From Prorocentrum cordatum (lineage: Eukaryota > Sar > Dinophyceae > Prorocentrales > Prorocentraceae): a DNA stretch of 64,000 nt. Shown here piece after piece: positions 21,450 to 32,900 of the stretch. The stretch lies in the NCBI GenBank assembly GCA_963575745.1, contig CAUYUJ010004758.1:124001-188000 (forward strand), given 5' to 3'. How positions within the stretch are numbered: the stretch's first letter is position 1; each line of letters begins with the position of its first letter. A program made the translations under genes and the position numbers. Below the pieces are notes generated by a model. That model was not told where the DNA came from. It was given only the letters and a program-made list of their open reading frames with translations, and searched no databases.

Positions 21450-21755
21450 ATGTTTGCGCGGCCACCGCGCAGGACCTCTGGCGGCGCCACTTTAAAAATA
21501 TTAAGTTCCCTACCGCGCTGGCATTCAGCGAGGCGTTGCTGCCCGCGCCATATGCCCGATCTGTCTGCCACGCCCGCCAGCTCCCGAGTCACTTTTGCCG
21601 ATGAGCGACGGGCGGTCCAGCAGGCTGAAATGAAGACTCTGCTGCCCAGATATACCGGGCCACGCCTGCGAGAAGAGGCAACGGTCGCAAGCCAGCTGAC
21701 TGCCAGAATAAAGGCCCGCGACACATACCACGAACAGAGCTACGAGTCTCAATGA
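21450..21755 (+). CDS. Protein-like ORF of uncertain status
   Basis: The last 57 codons read SRVTFADERRAVQQAEMKTL, LPRYTGPRLREEATVASQL and TARIKARDTYHEQSYESQ, with balanced charge unlike the surrounding repeats. No splice pair or family was found. The opposite strand is also open, so direction is not certain. Confidence 0.2.
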   Translation: MFARPPRRTSGGATLKILSSLPRWHSARRCCPRHMPDLSATPASSRVTFADERRAVQQAEMKTLLPRYTGPRLREEATVASQLTARIKARDTYHEQSYESQ

Positions 21756-22688
21756 ATATGGCTGGGTAACCAACAAGTCAACACCTTCGATGCTACGATC
21801 CCCGTGAGAGAAGCGGCAGACCCGCATCAAGTCCCGAGCCCTTGCAAATACATACAAAGCTGGAAGGTCCGCACCCCAATGGCTACGAACCCTCGTCAAT
21901 TACGGCCCAAACATGGCACAACATTGCTCAAGATGCGTGCAAGACGTCCTCGGGACGGCCCAACCGGCCACCGAAGCGGCCCAACCCTGCTTTGCGAGGC
22001 CTTTCCAAGAAGAGTCAAGGAAAACGCGAACTATTCGTTTCAATTTGCTTCTTGAACGAATTGGGACACCTCGCCGGTTCGGCCCCCCGACGCTCCACAA
22101 CGGCTCGGAGAATCCCCAGGACGACTACCAAACGGCCGAAGATCCCCCCCCGCGAAGAAGGCCCCGAGGCGTCCCAAGAGAACTTCCAAGCCGCCCTCCT
22201 GCTCCTCCTACTCCTCCTCCTTCTCGTCCTCACCATCCTCCTCATCCTACTGCATATCTGCTGCTCATCTTCCCCTCCTCCTCCTCCTGCCTCTCCTCCT
22301 CCTCCTCCTGCCGAAGACTGCGGCAAAACGGCCCCAAGAGAAGAGCCCCACCAAAGAAACGGCAAGCCGCATATTCAAGCTTTTGGCCTCGAGAAAGCCA
22401 GCGCCGCCACAAGAGGCCTCCAGGAGGCCACAACCATAGAACCCGTTGAAACTCGAGTAGTTTTGAAGCGCGTGGGACTTATCGCTCCAGAGGCCCAAGA
22501 GGCCCCAGGGCGGCCTAAGAAAATGCCCAAGACGGCCACAAACGTTCCCGAAGACGGCGCCGCAAGCCGGAAACGCAAGCCTTCCGTGCCGAGAGGGCTC
22601 CCGGAGGCTCAACGACGAGCTCTGTAGGCCCGATAGGACCACTCCTAAGAGGCATCGCGGCTTCTATTCGTCTCTCTTTTTGTTGATT

Positions 22689-22689
<1 letters not shown>

Positions 22690-22727
<38 letters not shown>

Positions 22728-22730
22728 GCC

Positions 22731-22815
<85 letters not shown>
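22690..22815. repeat. CT microsatellite
   Basis: About 120 bp of CT with two interruptions, immediately before a copy of the CTTGGGG-type repeat. Confidence 0.95.
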
Positions 22816-22839
22816 CTTTCGGGCTCCCCGAGATCCCCG

Positions 22840-23170
22840 GAGCCCACGTTTGCGAGCGTCTTGGGCCCTTCGTGGGCCGTGCCGACAGCGAAAACAAACT
22901 ACGTTTTACAAACAGAATGAGGCTATTTTGGCCGCTTGGAATTGCATTGGGGGCCCTATTGGGGGTCGCTTGGAGTGTCTTGGGGACTTCTGAAAATGTC
23001 TTCGAGGCCATGTTAAGCGTCTAAGAGCGACCTTCGGGCGTCCGGTGTCTGTTCTGGAGCCTCTTGGACCCTCCTTGACGCCGAAACCCTGTAAAATCAC
23101 ACGGAAAATGAGCCCCGGGGCCCACATTTGTGGTCGAGGTCCCGGCCCGGGCCCCCGGGCCCGGTGCGCC
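22840..23170 (+). repeat. CTTGGGGCC-type repeat with conserved 3' block, copy 2
   Basis: Same module order as 18886-19205: GAAAACAAACTACG...TTTTACAAACAGAATG, CTTGGAGTGTCTTG words, CGAAACCCTGTAAAAT, GGAAAATGAGCCCCGG, CACATTTGTGGTCGAGGTC, CCCGGGCCC run. It ends GGTGCGCCGTTA, as does 35700-35765. Confidence 0.8.
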
Positions 23171-23174
23171 GTTA

Positions 23175-23740
23175 CATGCATACAACCTCCTCCTCCTCCT
23201 CGCTCCTCCTCCTGCTTCTCGCCCACGCTCACATACAACAAACGCTCACACGCTGACAGTGCCCCCCCCCCCCCCCCCCATCCCGCACAAGGTGGCCTCA
23301 AGGATAACATACGATCGCCGTTCATGGCGTCGACGGGGTTCGCGCCGACGTTCACGAGCACCTCCCAGAGCCAGAGGTCTCCAGAGCGCTCGGGGAAAGA
23401 TGTAGAGCGATAGGTCGTTCCTCCTCATCCTCGCCCTCCTCATCATCACTCTCCTTCTCCTGATCATTATCATCCTCGTCCTCATCGTTCTCATTTCTAT
23501 TCCTCATCCTCCTCAGTCTTATCCTCCAGGAAACCTGCCTATATCTCCTCTCCTCGTTCCTTCGCCTCGTCATCTTCCTCCTGTTCCAGAAGGGCGTCGC
23601 CCTCTTCGACCTCCTCGTCCTCGATCCCCTTGCCACTCCTCGTCCGCCCCCTCATTCCCCTCCTCCGCCCCCCCCCCCTTCTCCTCGCTCTCGAGAAGCG
23701 CTTTCAACCATCCCTGCTCATCGACCCGCGTCCCAAGGCA
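23175..23740. other. C-run and CTC-rich spacer with no supported gene
   Basis: Contains a C run at 23262-23279 and CTC-rich stretches. A minus-strand frame (SGKGIEDEEVEEGDALLEQ, about 23635-23535) is protein-like and acidic but has no splice partner that I could justify. Confidence 0.4.
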
Positions 23741-23741
23741 C

Positions 23742-25066
23742 CTACTGCACGTCGAGCGACTTGAGCGCCTGGATCCTGATCAGCTTCGCGGCGTCCTTGT
23801 TGCGCGTCTTCAGCTTCATCAGGTAGTAGAAGATCTGCTTGAGCGCGAACTTCGGCAAGTCGGTCCTGGTCATGTTGTTCTTCTCGAGCTGCCAGGCCTT
23901 CCAGTCCTTGTCCGCCGTCTGGATGAGCTGCTTCCACTGGGGCGCCTCGTCATCGATGAAGGTCCTGAACGCGATGCACTGGTAGCCCTCGGAGGCGCGC
24001 TCGCGGTACTTCAGCTCGAAGTGGTTCCCCGCGTCGTCTTGGCATTTGTGCACACCGTTGCCGAGGAAGTTCGGCTCCTGGCCCCAATCGATCGGCGGCG
24101 TGAGCACGACAGCCGCCTCCTCAGCTGGGGCCGCCTCCCCATCCTCCTCAGCTGGGGCCGCCTCCTCCTTAGCTGGGTTCTCCTCTGGCGCTGGGGCCTC
24201 GCCCTTCTCAGCTGGGTTCTCCTCTGGCGCTGGGGCCTCATCCTCCTTGTCAGCTGAGTTCTCCTCTGGCGCCTCCTCCTTCGTCGCAGCCTTGGCCTTC
24301 GCGCGCGCCTTCTTCTTCGGCTGCATCACCAGCTTGGGCGGCGCACTCCTCTTGGGCGTCGCCTTGCCCTCCGCCTTGCCCTTCGGCTTGCCCGTCGCCT
24401 TGCTCTTCGCCGTGGTCGGCTTGTCCTGAGGCTTCGGGATCGAGCCGATCGACAGGCTCGGCGGGATCCAGCTGAGTTCTTCGGGCCCCTCCTTCTCCTG
24501 CTTGACCTCCTTCTTGATCACCTTCTTGCGCGGGCGGTGGCCCATGAGCTCCTTCATGAACGGCATGCTGATGCCTCCACCGCTGCTGCTCGACGCAGCT
24601 GTGCTGCTCGCAGCCTCCCCGAGCTCCTCCTTGGCCATCCCCTGAGTCATCCGAGTAGAAGCTGTCCGCCTCCGCCCCCTCGCAGTGTTCGCCCTCGTCC
24701 TGCGGGACCGCCGCCTCCTCGCCGTGCTCGTCCTCGATGGGGGGCAATCGCTCCCTCGCCGTCGCCCTCCAGGGGGACAGCCTCCGCCTCCTCGCAGTTA
24801 TCCTCGTCCTCGATGGGGGCCGCAGCCTCCTCGCCGTCATCCTTATCCTTGTCCTCGATGGGGGCCGCAGCTTCCTCGCCGTCATCCTCCAGGGGGGGCG
24901 CCTCCGCCTCCCCGCAGTGTTCGTCCTCTAGGGGGACAGCCGCCTCCTCGCCGTCGTCGGCCAGGGGAGCTGCCTCGTCGGGTTCGGCGGTGTCCTGTCC
25001 ACTAGCCACGTGCTCGATCTCGATATCGAGATCGCGGTCGAGGTGCCCCTCGATCGAGGTCGGCAT
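23742..25066 (-). CDS. Acidic-repeat protein with conserved-looking C-terminal domain, two single-base frame breaks
   Basis: ATG 25066 opens MPTSIEGHLDRDLDIEIEHV then acidic repeats of the type DDGEEAAAPIEDKD. At 24739-24744 a six-G run has one G more than the equivalent places in the other repeat units, and the next unit (PIEDEHGEEAAVPQDEG) continues one frame over. At 24638-24641 a CCCC shifts it again: SDDSG joins to MAKEELGEAA. From ATG 24650 the frame is intact for 302 residues: a Lys-rich segment (residues about 45-120), four EENPAxKxEAPAP repeats, then a globular end (about 180-302) with GVHKCQDDAGNHFELKYRER, EAPQWKQLIQTADKDWKAW and LIRIQALKSLDVQ. I do not recognise the domain. The breaks may be assembly indels in homopolymers, in which case this is one gene of about 440 residues. 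Confidence 0.6.
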
Positions 25067-25160
25067 CGATCTCGGCCTCGATCTCGAAATGGAGATCTCG
25101 AGATCGAGATCGACCCGCCCACATCCTCCTGGTCGACCTCGATCTCGAGATCGATATCGA
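25010..25160. repeat. GATCTCGA palindromic cluster
   Basis: Overlapping TCGATCTCGATATCGAGATCG-like words covering the start of the acidic-repeat gene. The encoded DLDIEIEH and SISISRS runs follow from the DNA repeat. Confidence 0.7.
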
Positions 25161-25379
25161 TGTGTTGTGTAGTTATACGCTCCTCTTCCAACCCCTCGAA
25201 CTCCTTCATCATCCCTCCAACTCCCTCAACTCAACCCCGCCCCCTCCAACTCCTCCTCCCTTCAGCCACCCCCTCCTCCCTCATCCAACTCCGCCCGCCT
25301 ACCTCGAAACATCGCTCCCTCCTCCCTCCTTCACCTCTGCTCTCTCCTCCAACTCTTTCCTCCTCTCGCCCTCCCCAGC

Positions 25380-25860
25380 GGCAGGCGCCCCCCCCCCCCC
25401 CCCCCTATGCCCTCGCCTGGCGCCGCGTGGGCGTTGCCTCGTCCTCGTCCTCGTCCTCCGCCCAGTAGCCGTACCGGCTGGCGGACGCGGACGCCCGGAT
25501 CGAGGGCCTCCCGAAAAACGTGCCTCGGTCGACGATGGGGGGCTGGGCTGGGAGGCTCGCCGGTGGGGGGGGAGGAAGGGGAGGGGGGGGGAGGGGAGGG
25601 AAGGGAGGGGGAAAGGAGAGGGGAGGAGGGGGGAGGAAGGGGAGGGGAGGAAGGAAGAGGGGGAGAGAGGGGGGGGAGAGGGGAAGGAAGGAGGGGGCAG
25701 GGGGGGGCTTCCGCCCCAGACCCGCCTCGGTCAGCACCTCGGGACAGACGCCCACCCCCGCAAGGGAGGGGAGGAGAGAGGAGAGGCGGGAGAGAGGGGA
25801 GGGGGCAGGGGGGGAGGAGGGAGGAGGGGGGCGGGAAGGACGCTAAGCATCGGCCTGTGT
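25380..25860. repeat. C-run and GGGA/GGAG tract
   Basis: A C run at 25387-25404 and a G-rich GGAGGGGAGG tract at 25560-25840. Frames here are Gly/Arg or Pro/Ser artefacts. Confidence 0.85.
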
Positions 25861-25970
25861 GTAGTGCGTGCAAAAGAAAAAAGTAACCAATCCCACCGCG
25901 TTCCACCGCGGCGCCGCCGGAGGTGCAGTGACGCCCCCTTATACTGCGACGCCGGCCCCGAGGGCGCACT

Positions 25971-26933
25971 CTACTGCCCCTTCCCCCCAGCCGGGGGGGG
26001 GGCCGCTGCTCCGTCGGGCGGCGCTGCTCCCCCGGCCGCGGCAGCCTGGGCCGCCGCGACCGCCTGGCTGGCTGCCTGGGCCCGCTCCACGGTCACCGGA
26101 GGGGCGGCGGCGGGAGCGCCGCCTCCGGGCGCGACTCCCTGGGGCCCGTCCTTGGCTCCCTTCTTGCCCTTGGCCCCCTTCTTGCCCTTGCCGCCGCCCT
26201 TGCCGCCCCCGCCCTGGCCGCCCTTGCCGCCCTTCCCGCCTTTGCCTCCCTTGGCCTGGCCCTGGCCCCTCCCTTTCTGGCCGGGTGCTCCTCCAGCCGC
26301 CCCCGCCTCCAAGCGCCTGCGCTTGCGCTCCTTCTCCTCGGCCGTAGCCTCGCAGTACATCAACCTGCGCTTAGGGGCGGGGGCCCCGTCTCCCCGCGCC
26401 GGCGGGGGCCTCCCGCGGACGGGAAGGCCCGCGGCCGCGCGCAAGGGCCCGTCCAGGGCGGCCAGCCCCCTCTGGACCGACAGCGCCTCCTCCCCGTACT
26501 TGAGGAACAACCGAAAGGTGCCCTCCACCCGGACCTTGCCGTTGGCACTGTTCCGACTCTGGTCCTTGACGGCGTGGAGTACGTCCTCCGCGGCCAGGCC
26601 ACACAGGACCCTCATGACCGCCTCGGCCTTCGGGCCCAACCCCGCGTACTCTGGGCTGCCCTGCTGCGGGAGCGGCCACGGCAGCTGGAGGGCCTCGCAG
26701 AGGTCTTCTCCAACCGCCGCCGGGGTGGCCTGCCGGAGCTGGGGCCACAGCTGGCCCGGCGCGTTGGCCTGCCACACTGCCTCGACCCTGTCGAACCCCT
26801 CCAGGACGAGGTGGCAGCACTTGCGCACCTCGTCCACGTCCCTCCGCAGCCGCGCCGTGACACCCTCCTGCGTCGTGACCCGGCTCTCGAGCGCCGCGAA
26901 GCGCTCCTCGTTGGCCGCCCGGCGGGTCGCCAT
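25971..26933 (-). CDS. Coiled-coil protein with basic Gly/Lys-rich tail, 320 residues
   Basis: ATG 26933 sits in GCCATGGCG. Residues 5-45 (NEERFAALESRVTTQEGV, TARLRRDVDEVRK) have coiled-coil periodicity. Residues about 50-165 are globular (YAGLGPKAEAVMRVLCGL, VEGTFRLFLKYGEEAL). From about 185 the chain is basic (KRRLMYCEATAEEKERKRR) and then becomes GGKGGKGGKG/GKKGAKGKKG, ending in an Ala/Pro-rich tail. A coiled coil followed by a basic nucleic-acid-binding tail is the layout of many LINE ORF1 proteins. However, this gene lies downstream, not upstream, of the LINE ORF at 33054-27613 on the same strand, so it may belong to another element or be a host gene. Single exon, no frame break. Confidence 0.6.
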   Translation of the reverse strand: MATRRAANEERFAALESRVTTQEGVTARLRRDVDEVRKCCHLVLEGFDRVEAVWQANAPGQLWPQLRQATPAAVGEDLCEALQLPWPLPQQGSPEYAGLGPKAEAVMRVLCGLAAEDVLHAVKDQSRNSANGKVRVEGTFRLFLKYGEEALSVQRGLAALDGPLRAAAGLPVRGRPPPARGDGAPAPKRRLMYCEATAEEKERKRRRLEAGAAGGAPGQKGRGQGQAKGGKGGKGGKGGQGGGGKGGGKGKKGAKGKKGAKDGPQGVAPGGGAPAAAPPVTVERAQAASQAVAAAQAAAAGGAAPPDGAAAPPPAGGKGQ

Positions 26934-26999
26934 GGCTAGCGTCGGGAGCCGGGAGCTGGGACCCCGGGGGGTCGGACCAAAGGCGCCGGGAGCCGCTGC

Positions 27000-29900
27000 C
27001 AGGGCGCGCGGCGGGCGGCCAGCATCGAACGAGGTACTTTGCGCACTCTACAACGTGTTCCGAACGCATGCGGTGGTCATGCTCCAACGATGGGTGTGGG
27101 AGTAGGAAGAGGGTGTAATGGCCTGCCGAAGGCTCGGGACGATGGTTTTTGGGGCGTCAAGAGACACCCGGGCAAAGCTCCGCTCCGTAACCGACCACGA
27201 GGACGACGACGACGCCGAAGACGACCGACGACGAAGAGGACGACGGCGGCGACGACGACGGCGACGACGACGACAGACCCAAAGATCCCCCGGTTCGGGG
27301 GGGGCCCTCCTGCTGCTGAGGGCCGGGGGGGAGGGCTGTGTCGAAGGCCAGCAGACCAACGACGGCGCAGTGTGGAACCCGGAGGAACCGTGGCCCTCCC
27401 CCCGGTGTAGGTGGAACCTACACCGACGCAAGGGGCAGCGCCCCTGGGCTGCAGCAGACCCCAGACTAGATGCCACGAGCAATGCCCTGGGAGAAAAAAC
27501 GGGAAAAAACGAATGGCCATTAATGTGGAGGAGGAGGCATGGAGGGACCGCAAGGAGGATGATGAAGGGCTCTTCTCTTCAAAAAACTCGTCGCTCTCGC
27601 CTTCAGGACAGTTCACCTCCCTCGCCCCCTGCCTCGGGCAGCCGTCTGCCCCGCCTTCGCTTTTGCTCCACGGCCCCGCGCCGGGCCCGGCGCCTGTCCC
27701 CCGTTGCCTGTTTTGGCGGCGGGGCGGCGCTTCACGATGGCCCGCTGAACGGCGCCTGCCAATCGGCCTGGCGGTTTCGCCGCCGGTTTCGCTTTGCCCG
27801 CAGCAGGCGCCAGGCCGGGAGCCCCTGCCGCCGCGCCAGGAGGGGGGGGGACGGGAGCAGGGGCGGGGAAGAGAGGGGGAGCCGCCGGGGGAGGAGGGAG
27901 AAGGGGAGGGGGGGGAGGAGCGAGGGGCGGAAGGGGGAGAGGAGCCAGGGGCCCCCCGGCCGGCGGCGGAGGTTTCGGCGCCCCCTTACACTTGACCTCA
28001 TGATTCCTCATGGGTCTGGACAGCTCCCCAGGCGGGGGTTCGGGAAACTCTTTCCCACATTTGCCACACGTGCGGTTTGCCAGCCGCGAGCCGCGGCACT
28101 TGCCCTCATGCTGAGTACGGTGCGATGCAAGTATCATGACATCACACTTGCGGCATTTGGTGTAGCCCTCCGGGAGGACTGGAACGGTTGCGGTGCAGCG
28201 CCGAACATGCCATTTGATGTCTTTGGTCAAGACTCGCTGGCCGCACTTCTTACAGAGGTCCGTTTCAGCATAATGCAAGTCGCAAACCGCTGGTGGCGGT
28301 GCTGACCACCGGCTGGACTGCGCAGAAGCGAATCCGCGCCGTCCGATGTCGGCGGCTCGGTCTGCTAATTCGTTGTCATGGGCTCCAGTATGGCCATACA
28401 CGTGTTCCCAAGTAATCTGACGGGTCCGCTGGACCTCCTGCGTGAGTTCCATGACAGCCTGGGCCAACTCCTCATTGGTGCTCGGCGTCCAGATGCCCTG
28501 TGCCATGTTTGCTGCGTATTCCGAATCGTACCGGATGTGGACGGGTACGCCCCCTGGGTCGGGGGCCTCGTCGAGCAACCACTTCATGACTTCCCCAATG
28601 GCTGATAATTCAGCCGTATTGTTGGTCTCATCTCGGGCCCCAAGCCATCGGTGGTCCCACTGTGCAGTGACTACTGGAGCGTGTAACACATAGTCCGGAA
28701 CTCGATCCGGGCCCTCGGGGCCGTCGTATCGAAAGATCACTGCACCCCACCCCGCCGAATCATCCTTACCCGAGCCGTCAGTGGCGATCCACCACCCCCG
28801 GGGCGGGGCGGGACAGGGGCCCCGCACTGGTCCCATGACATAGTTTTGGTGAACCTGTAGAGCCTGACGGAGCTCCAGTTTAGCTGGGCACTGCGGCTTG
28901 TGGAGGCGCAGAGCCTCTCTAGAGAACCATCGCTTGCAATCTGTGCACTGGTGTGAGGCCCATGTAACGAGAGACGGATCACGCACTGAGTGTGCACTGT
29001 CGTAATGGCAAGATAATTGGTTGCCGGCTGTGAACTGTTTCGGGCAAACAGGGCATTTGTAGATTCGGTCCTCCTGGAGCGGGTCCCCTCCGAAGGGAGG
29101 GGGAGGAGGAGGAGGAGGAGGAGGAGGAGGAGGCCCCGGGGCCGGGGCGGGATCCGCTCCCGGGAGGGCCATACCCGGTCCCCACGCGACCAATTGATTC
29201 CTCCGCTCCTCACCGCGGCCTTTGACCGGGAATGCCTTGTTAATCGCGCTCTGCCAACCCTTGCGGGACTGCGCCCGGCGGAACCAATCCATCTCTTCAA
29301 TAGACAGGCGACGAATGCATCTCCGGAGCCACGGAATCTGGCCGTGCGGATTCGAATGCTCCTCGACCCCTCCACCGCGACACGATAAGAAGCCGAACAG
29401 TACCTGTTTCGGAGCCCGCCATGTCGGCATTCGAGCGACGTGACCCAGCCACTGCAGGGACAGCCGGGCCACCTGATCCTCAACCGTCCGCCATTGCGCC
29501 GCGGCGTACATGTCCGCATCGGTGACATGGTACTCCTGCATGATCCATGTGTCCATGCCGAACGCCCTCCGGACTGCGTAATTAGCTACTCTCTGGAGTT
29601 TGCGAAACTCCTCCTTGTTCCACCCGCGCGACCGGCAGCTAAAAAGTAAACAACCCACTATGCAGGATTCGAGCACCTGGAGGCGCGTGGCGATATCCAC
29701 CCCACTGGTTCGGCCCCGGCCGTGTGCTGTCCCCACCGCCCATCCTTTGGCGATTGCTTGCACGAGCAAGCGAGCGGTGGACGCGCGCCGCGCGGTGTCG
29801 GCGGTCCGCAGGCCAGTTTCCATATGTATGGCGCCAATGTGTTTCAGCTGGTTCGTCTCGAATTCTCGTCTGACGTCATAGGGCAGTCGTGGATCCCTCG

Positions 29901-32900
29901 GGAACCGGAGCTCCTCCGTTTTGCCCCTATTCACCCGCTCCTCCCAATCGTTCATAGTTTCGATAAGGAGGGGGCGAGCGACTTGCATCTCAGAGTCAAA
30001 GCCCACAATGGCCGTGTCGTCCGCAAACCCCACGTCGCCTATAATGGCTTGGCGGAAGCCCAGATCCTTGGGGTGGTCCTCTTTTTGTGACTGAATCCGA
30101 TTCCTGGCCTTCTTCTGCAATCGACCATCCACCTGGTACGTGAGCTCCAAGCCCGGGGTGCGATCGTGGGCCTCAGCCGCCCGCTTGCGCCGGGCTCTGT
30201 AGTCGGTCATCACTGCATCATGGTACACGTTAAAAAGGGGAGGGGAAGATGGATCCCCCTCCCGGAGCCCGCGCTCTGGGGTCCACGAGTCAGAGACTCC
30301 TCCGAGCACACGGACCCGGCACTCCGTGTAGTTGCGTAAAGCTTTACAGACCCTGATCATGCCTTCGGGGCAGCCTCTGCGCGCCATAAGGGTCCACAAA
30401 GCGGAGCGGCAGACCCGGGGGTACGCTTTTTCGATGTCGAAAAAATCGAAGATGACTGCCTCATCATGTTGGAGGGCGGCGGCCTCCTCAACCAATCGAC
30501 GGGTGACTTGGAGAGCGTCGTCCGTGCCCCGGCCGCGCCGGAACCCGGACTGTTGTTCTCCCATCCAGGGCTCTGACCAAGCACTGACGCGGGACGCGAC
30601 AACCCGTGCTAGCAGCTTGCTTCCTACCGACAATAGGGTGATCCCCCGCCAAGTGTTTTTGTCTTTCCGGGCCCCCTTCTGTTTCCAAAGTGGGATGACC
30701 AGTGCCTCCCGCCACTCTTGGGGCCAAGCGGCCGCCTCTGCTCCGTCCGCGGCCGTCGCGGCGCAGTTCCACATCTTGCGGGTTAGTTCGTAAACCTCCC
30801 CGCGGAACGCCGCCCCTCCGTATTTGAGGGCCTCCGCTACGAAACCGTCAGCCCCCGGTTGCCGCCCCGTTTTCATCTTGCTCACACTCTGATCCAATTC
30901 TATGTCTGTGGGTGGTTCTGCTAGCCACCGTGCCGCTGTAGAGGCTAGAGGGATGTGCTGCCACACGCGGTCGGCGACCGCACCCGGTGTGCCCGAGATC
31001 TGTGCGAAGTGTTTTCGCCATGCTTCTCGCTCCTTATCTATGTCTCCCGTGGAGACCACGCCCGAGTCCCGGCGGTCGTGCCGGCGATTTTTCAGTTCGC
31101 CGAACAGCCTGAAGAGCTCAGACTGATCGCCCATCCGGGCCGCGGACGACGCCTGCGCCCCCATGTCCGTCCAATACGCCCTCTCCCAGGATCTCAGAAT
31201 TCGGCGACGTTCCCGGGCCACGCGGCGACGCTCTGCCAGGGCCGCAGGGGCCCCGGCGTCATCGGACAGGGCCCAAGCAGCCCGGGCGCGTTCGATCTCA
31301 GCGTCAAGTTTCGCCTTCTCCTCCTCATGTCCGCGTAGCCAAGGCACCTGGGCCCGGGCTTGGCGTTTGCCCAAGACCTGCATTCCCGCCGCACGAGCGA
31401 TGTTGCACAACTCGACCCACCCCAGGGGGGTGTCCTGAGCGAGAAGCATTTCGGAAACGGCCCGGCCGAATTGTGCTCGGGCCTCTTTGGCCGCGGGGGA
31501 CGACCCCCGCATGGCCGCGTAATTGGGCACTGCGGGGCGGTTGTCGCTGACGCGACCGCTGCCCAACCATCGACCTTTGATGGTGATCCCTACCTCTACT
31601 GGCTCGTGGTCCGTATATGCGGACCACGCTACGACCCCGTCCTCTCGGACGTGCCACACGTCGTCGGAACGACGTCTCTTCCGGCGTTTTGCCCTCCTCT
31701 CCCCCTGCATCCCCCCTCCCAGGCCGAAATGTAAGGTGTGCACATGGCGAACGATGCTACGATCCCGCGGCCGGACCATGATGTGGTCAAGCTGATGCCA
31801 CGACCGGTACCGCGGGTGAAGCCAGGTGCCTGGTTGACGTTGGGCAAAGGCAGTACTTGCGATGAATAGCGACTCGTTCTGACAAAAGGCCAGGAGCTCC
31901 TTACCCGACGCCGTGCGCCGAGGGTCCCCCTGTCCTCCGATTGCCGCACGCTCGTCGTCGTCCACAGGGCGACCTACTTCCGAATTCCAGTCACCCCCGA
32001 GGACTAGGAGGTTGTTCGCCCCACGGCACCGCTTCTCTACCCAACGGACCTCATCATAGAAGCGCTCTCGCGCCTCCGCGTGTTGAGATCCAGATATCGG
32101 TGCATAGACGCACATCAAAGAAACGCCTCGCCGGTAGCCTTTCCTAGGCAACAACACCCCCACGCACCGAGTGCTTTTCCTTTCGTGCCCACCTCTCACT
32201 ACGACCTTAGCCCCCCCTTCCCTCCAGACCCGTGCCAATCTTGCATTCAACACTATCCCGACGCGGCCGCGGACGATCAATGTCCACCGGTGCCCTTTGC
32301 ACAGGTACTCACGCACTCCGTTGTGCGTGAAGGATACGTCACTGAGCAGACCATACGACCACCCGCGGACCACCATCAGGGTCAGGATGCACTGGATTTT
32401 CATCTCTGGGTCTCCCACCCCCCCAAACGCCCCCAGCTTGCGAGTGTTCCACGTGCCGCCAAGAAGAGTCTGTACGCGAGGACGTTTGTGCCTACGCAAG
32501 ATGGATAGGCGATGCAATGCGAGAGAACGCTTACGCTTGCGACGCTGTTTCCGGCGAGCCTCGCGAGCCAGCCTCCGCCGCTCGCAGCGCTGTGCCCTCC
32601 CTCGGGCCTTCCGCGCGTGGTGGCCCGAAAGACCCAGCGAATCCGTAGATAGAGGAGGCAGCCACCCCTCCTGACCATGGCCGGAGCCACCGCCAGAAGA
32701 CACAGCCGCCTCTCCCAGGGTACCCTCAGCCGGGTCGCCTGGGCCAGTGGCGTCCCCGGGGTCCCCCATCCCCCTGGCAGCCGAGGAGGGTCCGGGGACC
32801 CAACCACCTCTACTGCCTGATAGTGGGGGTGGGGTGTGTGGAGTCCCGCCCCCTAACGGTTCCCAAAAAGACTCCGGAGACGGCTGAACCGAGACCGATG

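Noticed and set aside
25162-28305. Plus-strand frames of 647 and 395 codons
   Set aside because: They are antisense to the coiled-coil gene and the LINE ORF, are Pro/Arg/Gly-rich and contain no domain.
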